Source: Ghiorsea sp.
Lineage (GTDB): Bacteria; Pseudomonadota; Zetaproteobacteria; Mariprofundales; Mariprofundaceae
DNA: 6,343 nucleotides
Reading direction: 5' to 3'
NCBI GenBank assembly: GCA_021772875.1
Contig: JAJFLD010000105.1
Span: forward strand, 1-6,343
Position 1 is the stretch's first letter. Each line of letters opens with the position of its first letter. The translations under genes and the position numbers were made by a program. Shown one piece after another: positions 1-5,960 of this stretch. The notes under the pieces were generated by a model. It worked only from the letters and a program-made list of their open reading frames with translations. It searched no databases and had not been told where the DNA came from.

Positions 1-408
1 GAGCTTGAAAAAGCAAAAAGGGAAGCAGAAGAAAAAGGATTGGCGGATAACAAGAAGTTTGAGGAACTTGCAACGAAACGGGCAGAAGAACGCGACGCCG
101 TAACAAGTAAATATACCTCATCACTTCAAGATAACCGCATAATCACAGAAGCAAGCAAAGTTGGCGTTGTGGACATTGAAACAGTATTGAAGTTGGTTGA
201 CAGGTCAGCAATCACAATTGACGATAACGGAACGGTTACCGGAGCAATTGAGGCAGTACAATCGTTACTAGCCGCCAAGCCATTTTTAAAAGGCAAGGCA
301 GGGGCAACAACGATTGGGTCCGGGACAAACCCGGGCGAGGGCGACGACGCAAACATTAAAAAGTTTAAATTATCTCAATCATATCATGGCAAAGATGGAG
401 GCCAATGA
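1..408 (+). CDS. Phage scaffold-like protein, 5'-partial, C-terminus probably chimeric
   Basis: The frame is open from the first base, so the N-terminus lies outside the window; a TTG at 40 is only an internal codon. The first ~45 residues are Lys/Glu/Ala-rich and look like coiled coil (ELEKAKREAEEKG at the start). Next comes a compact domain with the pattern of tailed-phage scaffolding or capsid-assembly proteins: NRIITEASKVGVVD, then LKLVDRSAITIDDNG, then IEAVQSLLAAKPFLKGK, then a Gly/Pro/Asp-rich tail (GSGTNPGEGDD). Such proteins line the inside of the procapsid during head assembly. From about base 350 to the stop at 406-408 the frame is read through aminotransferase DNA, so the last ~18 residues are probably not native. 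AGG arginine codons and purine-rich text differ from the rest of the window. Family assignment comes from recalled patterns (GP20-like or related scaffold families) and was not searched. Confidence 0.6.
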   Translation, partial: ELEKAKREAEEKGLADNKKFEELATKRAEERDAVTSKYTSSLQDNRIITEASKVGVVDIETVLKLVDRSAITIDDNGTVTGAIEAVQSLLAAKPFLKGKAGATTIGSGTNPGEGDDANIKKFKLSQSYHGKDGGQ

Positions 409-772
409 TGCTGGTGCAGATGAAGCCTTGTTATTAAATGCTCAAGGGCGCTTGGCAGAAGGTGCAGCTGATAATGTATTTATCATCAAAGATGATGTTT
501 TATGTACGCCACCAGTGACAGAAGGTGCACTTGATGGGGTAACACGCCATATTGTATTGGGTTTAGCGCAAGATTTAGGCATCAAAGCTGAAATCAAACC
601 GCTATCACCTTTTGATGTCTACACTGCCGATGAATGTTTTCTCACCGGCACGGCGGCTGAGTTAATCACTGTTGCGACTTTGGACGGAAGAAGTGTGGGG
701 CAAGTGAATGGTCAGTATTTCTGTCAATTCAATGCAGCATACAAAGCTTTAATTGCTAAAGAATGCCCATAA
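347..772 (+). pseudogene. ilvE: Branched-chain amino acid aminotransferase, C-terminal half only (truncated ilvE)
   Basis: This is the C-terminal half of a fold-type IV PLP aminotransferase, which moves the amino group from glutamate onto the keto acids of valine, leucine and isoleucine. Recognisable family text starts at about base 356 (LKSLNYLNHIMAKMEAN). It continues with the Glu that pairs with the PLP ring nitrogen (AEGAADNVF), the LCTPPVTEGALDGVTR cofactor-phosphate segment, and the GTAAELITV loop. The normal N-terminal half, including the Schiff-base lysine, is missing; phage-like sequence in another frame replaces it. The frame stays open back to a TTG at 314 and has an ATG at 386, but I see no convincing ribosome binding site for either. 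The remaining ~140 residues cannot be an active enzyme. The natural C-terminus and stop (TAA 770-772) are intact, followed by a good terminator. Either the gene was disrupted or the sequence is a misjoin. A related class IV enzyme (D-amino acid transaminase, ADC lyase) is less likely. Confidence 0.8.
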
Positions 773-792
773 GTTTTGCAGGCGCGCAATAA

Positions 793-826
793 AAAAGGCT
801 CCTCAGCATAAAACTGGGAGCCTTTT
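793..826. terminator. Bidirectional rho-independent terminator between convergent ilvE and ilvC
   Basis: AAAAGGCTCC at 793-802 pairs perfectly with GGAGCCTTTT at 817-826. A single bulged T (803) is followed by a further CAG/CTG pairing (804-806 with 814-816), leaving a 7-base loop. Read on +, the stem ends in TTTTCTT; read on -, it ends in six T (791-796). It lies in the 74-base gap between two converging genes, so it can stop transcripts from both sides. Confidence 0.92.
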
Positions 827-846
827 CTTGTCCGACAGGTTAAATC

Positions 847-1863
847 TTAGTTCTTAGATTGATCCACAATTTTGTTGATCCAAGGCATCATAGAGCGAAG
901 CTTCTCGCCTGTAACTTCAATGGGATGTGCAGCATTGTTGCGACGCGCTGCTGTCATTGAAGCATAGTTGGTCGCCCCTTCAAGGATGAATTGTTTGGCA
1001 TATTCACCTGTTTGAATGTTGTGTAAACATTCTTTCATGGCTTTGCGTGATTCATCATTGATCACTTTAGGGCCAGTGACATATTCGCCGTATTCAGCAT
1101 TGTTTGAGATGGAGTAGTTCATGTTGGCGATGCCACCTTCATACATCAAATCAACAATCAATTTCAATTCGTGAAGACATTCGAAATATGCCATTTCTGG
1201 TGCGTAACCGGCTTCAGTTAATGTTTCAAAACCAGCTTTCACCAACTCAACAGCGCCACCGCAAAGTACAGCTTGCTCACCGAACAAATCGGTTTCTGTT
1301 TCATCTTTAAAAGTTGTTTCGATAATGCCTGTACGACCGCCACCAATAGCTGATGCATAAGACAAACAAATCGCTTTAGCATCACCTGTTGCATCTTGAT
1401 GAATGGCGATTAAGTCAGGAATACCACCACCACGTACGAATTCAGAGCGCACAGTGTGGCCAGGTGCTTTAGGCGCAATCATCACTACATTCAAATCAGC
1501 GCGAGCTGTAACTTGGTTGTAATGCACGGCGAAACCATGGGCGAATGCCAAAGTAGCACCTTTTTTGATGTTGGGCTCAATTTCATCTTTGTACAAAGCA
1601 GATTGAAACTCATCAGGTGTAAGAATCATTACAACGTCAGAAGCCGCAACAGCATCTGCAACATTGCTTACTTTCAAGCCATGTGCTTCAGCTTTGGCAA
1701 CTGATGAAGAGTTGGGGCGAAGACCAACCACCACATCAACACCTGAATCATTAAGGTTGGTTGCGTGGGCGTGTCCTTGTGAACCATAACCAATGATGGC
1801 AACTTTTTTGCCTTTGATGATAGAAAGATCAGCGTCTTTGTCATAATATACGTTTAAAGCCAT
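847..1863 (-). CDS. ilvC: Ketol-acid reductoisomerase (class I, NADPH-dependent)
   Basis: This cytoplasmic enzyme isomerises and reduces 2-acetolactate (or acetohydroxybutyrate) to the dihydroxy acid, the second common step of valine/leucine/isoleucine synthesis, using Mg2+ and NADPH. At 338 residues it has the usual class I length. The N-terminal Rossmann domain has GYGSQGHAHATNL (residues 25-37) and the cofactor-phosphate loop LRPNSSS (48-54). H109, in AFAHGF, and K132, in APKAPGHTVR, are the expected active-site residues. The knotted C-terminal domain supplies the metal ligands D192 and E196 (ETETDLFGEQ), E228 and E232 (FECLHE), and S253 (SISNNAEYGEY). No key residue is missing. The ATG at 1861-1863 has a good Shine-Dalgarno (AGGAGA, 1871-1876) eight bases upstream and matches the family start. 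It stands alone rather than behind ilvBH, which in many bacteria precede it, and it converges on the ilvE fragment. Its own promoter is probably in the divergent gap with the membrane protein gene. Confidence 0.98.
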   Translation of the reverse strand: MALNVYYDKDADLSIIKGKKVAIIGYGSQGHAHATNLNDSGVDVVVGLRPNSSSVAKAEAHGLKVSNVADAVAASDVVMILTPDEFQSALYKDEIEPNIKKGATLAFAHGFAVHYNQVTARADLNVVMIAPKAPGHTVRSEFVRGGGIPDLIAIHQDATGDAKAICLSYASAIGGGRTGIIETTFKDETETDLFGEQAVLCGGAVELVKAGFETLTEAGYAPEMAYFECLHELKLIVDLMYEGGIANMNYSISNNAEYGEYVTGPKVINDESRKAMKECLHNIQTGEYAKQFILEGATNYASMTAARRNNAAHPIEVTGEKLRSMMPWINKIVDQSKN

Positions 1864-1942
1864 GGGTCGTTCTCCTACTTAAATTACTCAAAATGGCTGC
1901 GCACACTAATCAAGGTTGAACGAAACATCACCTATTAATATT

Positions 1943-1972
1943 GTTTTAACCCTAATGCGTAAAGTTTGTCGA
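1943..1972 (-). promoter_or_regulatory. Candidate sigma70-type promoter for ilvC
   Basis: On the - strand, TCGACA (1967-1972; five of six to TTGACA) is followed after 18 bases by TAAAAC (1943-1948; four of six to TATAAT). It points at ilvC, about 80 bases from its start. It was picked by eye in AT-rich DNA and other -10 choices exist nearby, so this is tentative. Confidence 0.35.
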
Positions 1973-1999
1973 ATCGCAGCTGAATTAGTAGGGTGCGTC

Positions 2000-2005
2000 T
2001 ATTAT
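2000..2005 (+). promoter_or_regulatory. Candidate -10 element upstream of the membrane protein-argB pair
   Basis: TATTAT matches the -10 consensus at five of six positions and lies 24 bases before the ATG at 2030. No good -35 stands at the proper distance. An alternative pair, TTGTCG (1966-1971) and TAGGGT (1989-1994) with a 17-base spacer, would share its -35 bases with the ilvC candidate on the other strand. Some promoter is expected here because the gene opens a divergent transcription unit; the exact site is uncertain. Confidence 0.25.
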
Positions 2006-2029
2006 GAATATACAAGGGATTAAACGACT

Positions 2030-2542
2030 ATGGATTTAAATTATGATCATGCTTATTGGGGAATTTTCTTCGCCGGTTTATTTTATGTGGTAGGTAATGC
2101 AGCTTGGGTGAATCAATGGGCGCGCAATAGTCGATTTGTAGCGATTGTGATTTGGACAGTTTTGGGTGTTGCTTTGCTGATGTTAGCGGCCATGTTTGAT
2201 ATGCGTTTGGATCCTAATTTAGAAGCTTCTGTTTGGGATAGAATGAATAGTGTGTCTGGTGAAAATCATTGGATTGCTTTGACATTGTTTGCCTTAATGT
2301 CCACGCCTGGCATTGCAGCCAACCTTTTCAGTTTGGATTTGAGAATGACAAAATTGGCATTAATTGTACCTGGTTTGTTTGTGTTCATCCCCATAGGTAA
2401 ACAATTGGAACATCCTGAGGGTTCGTTGCTTTTGATTTCAGTGGGTGCAGCCGCGGCTGTGATTACGCTTGTGTTATTATTTGAAATTTTACTCGATGCA
2501 GAACCCAAGAAAAAAACCAAACAGGAAAAAGCTGCTGCATGA
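2030..2542 (+). CDS. Conserved-looking integral membrane protein of unknown function, five predicted helices
   Basis: I do not recognise this 170-residue protein. It reads as a polytopic inner-membrane protein with hydrophobic segments at about 9-27, 36-56, 80-101, 108-123 and 131-153, and a short polar C-terminal tail rich in lysine (160-167). A small loop with several acidic residues (57-79) separates helices two and three. There is no signal peptide, no cysteine and no obvious catalytic motif. The ATG at 2030 has an AAGGGA Shine-Dalgarno (2014-2019) about ten bases upstream. The TGA stop (2540-2542) overlaps the argB ATG (2539-2541) in an ATGA arrangement, so the two genes are almost certainly co-transcribed and translationally coupled. 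That suggests a link to arginine metabolism or merely shared expression; nothing in the protein itself decides this. Codon use looks like that of its neighbours. Confidence 0.85.
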   Translation: MDLNYDHAYWGIFFAGLFYVVGNAAWVNQWARNSRFVAIVIWTVLGVALLMLAAMFDMRLDPNLEASVWDRMNSVSGENHWIALTLFALMSTPGIAANLFSLDLRMTKLALIVPGLFVFIPIGKQLEHPEGSLLLISVGAAAAVITLVLLFEILLDAEPKKKTKQEKAAA

Positions 2543-3423
2543 AACACATGAACTCACGTGCCTCCACGCTGATCGAGGCTTTGCCATACCTGCAACGGTT
2601 TGCCGACCAAACCATAGTCATTAAATATGGTGGCAACGCCATGGTGGAAAAAAGCTTAAAAGAAAGCTTTGCCATGGATATCACCTTGTTAAAACAAGTC
2701 GGTATTCATCCCGTTGTGGTTCATGGTGGTGGGCCACAAATTGGGGAACTTTTGAAAAAAGTGGGCAAACAAGCTGAGTTTATTGATGGCATGCGGGTCA
2801 CCGATAATGAAACCATGGATATTGTTGAAATGGTCTTGGCTGGCAGCGTGAATAAAGAAATTGTTGCCAATATTAATCGTGCCGGTGGCAAGGCTGTGGG
2901 TTTATCGGGTAAAGATGGTGGATTGATTTGTGCGCGTAAGATGGAAGTGACACGTCATTCGCCTGAATTGGATGTCCCAGAAATCATCGACCTTGGCCAC
3001 GTGGGCAAGGTGCATAAAATCAACACTGAAATCTTGAAAGTGCTTGAGGCCGATAAATTCGTGCCCGTAATTGCGCCGGTGGGTTATCATAAAGATAAGG
3101 CTCAGAGTTATAATATCAATGCCGATTTGGTAGCTGGTGCGATTGCGCAAGCTTTGGGTGCGGCAAAACTTATTTTGCTAACGGATGTGCCTGGAGTTTT
3201 GGATGAAGACAAAAATTTGCGCTCAAAACTTACAACTGAAGAAGCACGTCAGTGGATTAAAAAAGGTGTTATTTCTGGTGGTATGATTCCTAAAGTAAAC
3301 TGCTGTTTGGATGCTGTTGAGCATGATGTGAAGCATGCTCACATTATTGATGGGCGTGTGCCTCATGCTATTTTACTTGAAATGTTTACTGATGATGGGG
3401 TAGGCACCGTATTCTCTGCATAA
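2539..3423 (+). CDS. argB: Acetylglutamate kinase (arginine-sensitive type)
   Basis: This cytoplasmic enzyme phosphorylates N-acetylglutamate with ATP, the second step of arginine synthesis. Amino acid kinase fold motifs run in order: KYGGNAM with catalytic K29; HGGGPQIG (62-69) for substrate binding; MRVTDNETMD around R86; YNINADLVAG (191-200); LLTDVPGV (213-220) in the nucleotide site; and GGMIPK ending in K252. At 294 residues it is longer than the ~258-residue arginine-insensitive E. coli enzyme. It has the extra N-terminal helix (ALPYLQRF, 14-21) and the C-terminal HAILLEMFTDDGVGT pattern of hexameric, arginine-inhibited enzymes. Feedback inhibition by arginine is therefore inferred from known family signatures. 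The start at 2539 overlaps the upstream stop and has AGGA (2523-2526) twelve bases before it. An ATG at 2548 is a possible but worse-placed alternative. No ornithine or arginine gene lies beside it in the window, and no clear terminator follows. Confidence 0.97.
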   Translation: MKHMNSRASTLIEALPYLQRFADQTIVIKYGGNAMVEKSLKESFAMDITLLKQVGIHPVVVHGGGPQIGELLKKVGKQAEFIDGMRVTDNETMDIVEMVLAGSVNKEIVANINRAGGKAVGLSGKDGGLICARKMEVTRHSPELDVPEIIDLGHVGKVHKINTEILKVLEADKFVPVIAPVGYHKDKAQSYNINADLVAGAIAQALGAAKLILLTDVPGVLDEDKNLRSKLTTEEARQWIKKGVISGGMIPKVNCCLDAVEHDVKHAHIIDGRVPHAILLEMFTDDGVGTVFSA

Positions 3424-3510
3424 CTAGGGGGTTCATCCCTTGTGCTTGAGAATGAAAGTGTCGTGGGTGTTGTTGTAGCATAAGGGTTTGTGAGGGTTTG
3501 GGGGTATGGA

Positions 3511-4305
3511 ATGATATTTCAATTTATTGGGTTTATCCTTTTCTTTTGGATGGCACTTATGCCTGCTTCGGCCGCTGATTTTTCAAGCTTAAGTCAGGCG
3601 GAGAAAAATTTCATTGGTGATTCCATTTATAAGAATGAATGCAATGGGTCGCGCCAATGTCTTGTGGCATGGAACGATGGTGAAAACTTTGCATCCCTTG
3701 GCATAGGCCATTTTATTTGGTTTCCTCAAGGGGCAAGTTTGCCTTTCCAAGAGAGTTTTCCCGACTTGGTGAAATGGTTAAATCAACATCACGTTGTTAA
3801 ACCAGCATCACTGGCTTGGCTGAATGAAAATACTGCGTGTCCATGGCAAAACAAAGCTGCCTTTAACAAACCAGATCAGCACCAAAAAATTGAAGCATTA
3901 AGAACTTGGCTAGAAGCCAATAAAGCTGAGCAAGCTGCATTTATTTTAGCCCGATTATCGCAATCTTTAGATAAGATGCTGCAAGTCTCTTCGCCACAAG
4001 AGCAAAAAACTATCCGAAAACAATTTAACCGCGTAGCTGCACTGCCTAAGGGTGGGTATATCTTAGCAGATTATGTAAATTTTAAAGGTGAAGGCAGCAA
4101 AGCAACAGAGCAATACCATGGGCAAGGTTGGGGATTGCGTCATGTATTGCTGACCATGGATAAGCAAGGTGCAGCAGATAAAGCCTTTGCTCAAGCTGCA
4201 AAAGCATCCTTGGTGCAACGTGTAGCTTTATCACCTGAACAACGTGGAGAACAGCGTTGGTTAAAAGGCTGGTTCAAACGCATAGATACTTATGCGGGCA
4301 GCTGA
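3511..4305 (+). CDS. Secreted conserved hypothetical protein with a lysozyme-like GIGH motif
   Basis: I place the start at the ATG at 3511 (264 residues): it follows a GGGGG tract (3500-3504) and begins directly with a Sec signal peptide, a hydrophobic run at 2-17 then ASAA before the mature start near D23. A GTG at 3490 would only add seven residues in front. The mature protein begins FSSLSQAEKNFIG. Residues 40-70 hold YKNEC, then WNDGENFASLGIGHFIWFP. That resembles the active-site layout of T4-type lysozymes (Glu, then Asp, then Thr/Ser before GIGH), with E43, D56 and S62 as candidates. C44 and C50 could form a disulfide. A second recognisable block, GGYILADYVNFKGEG with QGWGLRHVLL, lies at about 188-220. 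I recall similar proteins of unknown function in many Proteobacteria. Peptidoglycan or glycan cleavage in the periplasm is an inference. It sits 87 bases after argB and 88 before the pyruvyltransferase gene, and may share transcription with either. Confidence 0.82.
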   Translation: MIFQFIGFILFFWMALMPASAADFSSLSQAEKNFIGDSIYKNECNGSRQCLVAWNDGENFASLGIGHFIWFPQGASLPFQESFPDLVKWLNQHHVVKPASLAWLNENTACPWQNKAAFNKPDQHQKIEALRTWLEANKAEQAAFILARLSQSLDKMLQVSSPQEQKTIRKQFNRVAALPKGGYILADYVNFKGEGSKATEQYHGQGWGLRHVLLTMDKQGAADKAFAQAAKASLVQRVALSPEQRGEQRWLKGWFKRIDTYAGS

Positions 4306-4362
4306 TTAAGCCCATTTATGCAGCATTTTTTTTTTACGGTTGTTATAAGAGTATTGATTTGT

Positions 4363-4380
4363 TGCCATAGTTTTATGGCA
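4363..4380 (+). promoter_or_regulatory. Perfect 7-bp inverted repeat just upstream of the pyruvyltransferase Shine-Dalgarno
   Basis: TGCCATA (4363-4369) and TATGGCA (4374-4380) are exact reverse complements around a GTTT loop. The right arm runs into the probable Shine-Dalgarno (CAGGGA, 4379-4384), nine bases before the ATG at 4394. It could be a small mRNA hairpin that limits ribosome access or a dimeric protein operator. There is no U-tract, so it is not a terminator. Confidence 0.4.
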
Positions 4381-4393
4381 GGGAAGCTGTGTC

Positions 4394-5398
4394 ATGGCTA
4401 AACGTGTTATTCTGCAAGGCTGGTTTGGCATGCAAAATTTTGGTGATGACTTGCTGCTTGAAGTCACGCTTAGGCATTTGCGAGCATCACTGAATTATAT
4501 TCGTATTGATGTTATTGGTGAGGGGGCCAAGCGACCAGACTTTCTACCCAAAGATGTTAAATATATTCCAAGAGCAAGTCGGAAGTGGGGCTGGTTGCGT
4601 AGGCGCTGGTTACGATCAGGGGCAGACTGGGTACTTTGTGGTGGCAGCGTGCTCCAAGAAGACGTGTTGCAACGTTTTATCGAACCTGCAACCCAAGTAA
4701 AAAAAGCTGGTGGTAGAGTCTTTTTACATGCCATTGGTTTGCGTGAGAAGATGTTGCTAACACCGCAACTACAAGCATTGATGGACAATGTGGATGCCGT
4801 ATCCGTGAGAGAGCGAGCTGGATGGGAGATTCTTTCTCAGTTTGGTGATGTGACGTTGGTTGCCGACCCTGTTTTTGCTATGCAGATAGCACCTCAGCAA
4901 GTCAAACCTGACAACCTGCTGATAGCCCTTCGTGGTAGCGTTGAAACCGAATCAAATCTAGACTATATATGCCATTGGATAAGGGATATTAGTGGTGATT
5001 TTTCTGCGATAGAAGTGATGGTGTGTTTTCCTGCTCAAGATTTAAGTATCAGCCAAGGCGTGGTTGAAAAACTCGCTGACCTTAATGTAAAATTATTGCC
5101 GCAAATCTCAGCCTTTGAGATGGCTAAGCTGGTTGCACAAGCTGGTCAGCTTATCACGATGCGTTTACACCCAGCTATTGTTTCTTTGGCCGCAGGAAAT
5201 GTGCCATGGGTACTTCATCCTGAACATAAACAACAAGCCTTGATGATTGATGTTGGTCATGAAGATCATCTGCTGAGCTGGGACAATGTTCGCCAGAAGA
5301 TAAAACTTAGTAGGCATGCCGATACACATATGGAAAAATTTATTGCACAAGGGCAGCAATCGTTAGATCTCTTGTCCAGTTGGATTAATCAAAGCTAA
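4394..5398 (+). CDS. Polysaccharide pyruvyltransferase family protein (CsaB-like)
   Basis: The protein has the order of motifs of the polysaccharide pyruvyltransferase family (Pfam PF04230), which moves pyruvate from phosphoenolpyruvate onto sugars of cell-surface glycans as a ketal. The N-terminal half has GWFGMQNFGDDLLLE (residues 9-23) and CGGSVLQED (82-90). It is followed by HAIGLRE (112-118), VSVRERAG (136-143) and VADPVF (156-161). The C-terminal half has the signature RLHPAIVSLAAG (257-268) with the family's conserved Arg and His. At 334 residues it has normal length and both domains are complete. There is no signal peptide or membrane segment, so it should act in the cytoplasm on a precursor. 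CsaB is best known for the wall polymer that anchors S-layer proteins with SLH domains; in a Gram-negative cell the substrate could be lipopolysaccharide, exopolysaccharide or an S-layer anchor. No glycosyltransferases lie nearby, so the substrate is unknown. The start is supported by CAGGGA nine bases upstream. Confidence 0.9.
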   Translation: MAKRVILQGWFGMQNFGDDLLLEVTLRHLRASLNYIRIDVIGEGAKRPDFLPKDVKYIPRASRKWGWLRRRWLRSGADWVLCGGSVLQEDVLQRFIEPATQVKKAGGRVFLHAIGLREKMLLTPQLQALMDNVDAVSVRERAGWEILSQFGDVTLVADPVFAMQIAPQQVKPDNLLIALRGSVETESNLDYICHWIRDISGDFSAIEVMVCFPAQDLSISQGVVEKLADLNVKLLPQISAFEMAKLVAQAGQLITMRLHPAIVSLAAGNVPWVLHPEHKQQALMIDVGHEDHLLSWDNVRQKIKLSRHADTHMEKFIAQGQQSLDLLSSWINQS

Positions 5399-5509
5399 AC
5401 AAAAAGCCCTGTTTTGGTTTGTGTTTTACATCCTGCAACCCCAAAAGACTAAGACTTCGTTTAAAGCAAAATAGATGACGTATGACGTGATTTTTTAAGC
5501 TTAACAGTA

Positions 5510-5800
5510 TTATTCTTCAGTGGTTTCATATTCAATGCCGCCAATCAAGGCGAACATAAAATTGTAAAGCCAGCATCCAATAACAATAGAAAGATAACTA
5601 AAAAATAAATACATGACTGGGAATCCTGCAAACATCATCCATGGAAATCCCAAAGGGTTTCCGAAAGGATCTACAGTTGGCATGGTGAATACACTCATAG
5701 CAAAGATAGGCAAAAACATAGGTAAAGAACCGATTGCCGTTAAAATAGCAAAAACTTTTGCAGTTTGATGCGGTGAAAAGCGCTTAATTTGTTTTTTCAT
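5510..5800 (-). CDS. Small inner-membrane protein of unknown function, two predicted helices
   Basis: This 96-residue protein has a basic N-terminus (MKKQIKRFSPHQTAK), a hydrophobic segment at about 15-40, a Pro/Gly-rich loop (41-55, PTVDPFGNPLG), a second long hydrophobic segment at about 56-84, and a short acidic tail. The ending LYNFMFALIGGIEYE resembles the conserved end of a group of small bacterial membrane proteins of unknown role, which often finish in a YN...GGIE pattern; I cannot name the family with certainty (DUF3566-like is one possibility). The positive N-terminus predicts it faces the cytoplasm. The ATG at 5798-5800 has AGGA (5809-5812) eight bases upstream, and a plausible promoter lies at 5841-5869, so it appears to be its own transcription unit. 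It converges on the pyruvyltransferase gene with a 111-base gap and no strong terminator between them. Confidence 0.85.
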   Translation of the reverse strand: MKKQIKRFSPHQTAKVFAILTAIGSLPMFLPIFAMSVFTMPTVDPFGNPLGFPWMMFAGFPVMYLFFSYLSIVIGCWLYNFMFALIGGIEYETTEE

Positions 5801-5840
5801 GGTAAAAGTCCTGTGTTTGGGTTTTAAAAGTCATACCTTT

Positions 5841-5869
5841 AATATAGTTCAGGATAGGCGATACAACAA
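5841..5869 (-). promoter_or_regulatory. Candidate sigma70-type promoter for the small membrane protein
   Basis: On the - strand, TTGTTG (5864-5869) and TATATT (5841-5846) are separated by exactly 17 bases. The -10 matches consensus at five of six positions; the -35 has only TTG in common. It is about 40 bases from the start codon and faces the gene. It was selected by eye. Confidence 0.45.
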
Positions 5870-5896
5870 GTTTGATGTGTAAGAGGTGTGTGTGCT

Positions 5897-5926
5897 TTGA
5901 TTAATCTCAAATGGGTTAGATATGGT
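5897..5926 (+). promoter_or_regulatory. Candidate promoter upstream of the 19-residue ORF
   Basis: TTGATT (5897-5902) and TATGGT (5921-5926) are 18 bases apart, each matching consensus at four of six positions. It points rightwards toward the strong Shine-Dalgarno at 5945-5951. It is back to back with the promoter proposed for the small membrane protein. Weak on its own; its interest is its position. Confidence 0.3.
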
Positions 5927-5960
5927 CTGCTTTTAACTGAACACAAGGAGGGCTAACGTT

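Noticed and set aside
1..350. Left end as the attachment site of a prophage inserted in ilvE
   Set aside because: There is no integrase, no repeat and no tRNA at the junction, and the adjacent phage gene is a head-assembly gene, which normally lies in the middle of a prophage.
126..356. 76-residue reading frame on the - strand under the phage gene
   Set aside because: It mirrors the coding strand, lacks a ribosome binding site and shows no family pattern.
2266..2684. Reading frames on the - strand under the membrane protein and argB
   Set aside because: They lie opposite well-supported genes, have no start signals and read as unrelated low-pattern text.
3424..3510. Terminator or promoter in the 87-base gap after argB
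   Set aside because: There is only a 4-bp AGGG/CCCT pairing, and TTGAGA has no -10 at proper spacing. A repeated AGGGTTTG (3483-3490 and 3493-3500) is short and probably chance.
3490..3510. GTG at 3490 as the start of the secreted protein
   Set aside because: It would place seven residues (MRVWGYG) before a normal signal peptide; the ATG at 3511 has a G-rich tract at suitable spacing and gives a standard signal peptide.
4296..4335. T10 tract (4326-4335) after the secreted protein gene as a rho-independent terminator
   Set aside because: The only pairings nearby (GGGC with GCCC, or GCTG with CAGC) are four bases long with large loops or are too far from the T tract, so no convincing terminator hairpin exists.
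5397..5424. AT-only hairpin after the pyruvyltransferase gene
   Set aside because: AAAC/AAAA can pair with TTTT/GTTT around GCCCTG, but with a mismatch and only one G-C pair; too unstable to call a terminator.
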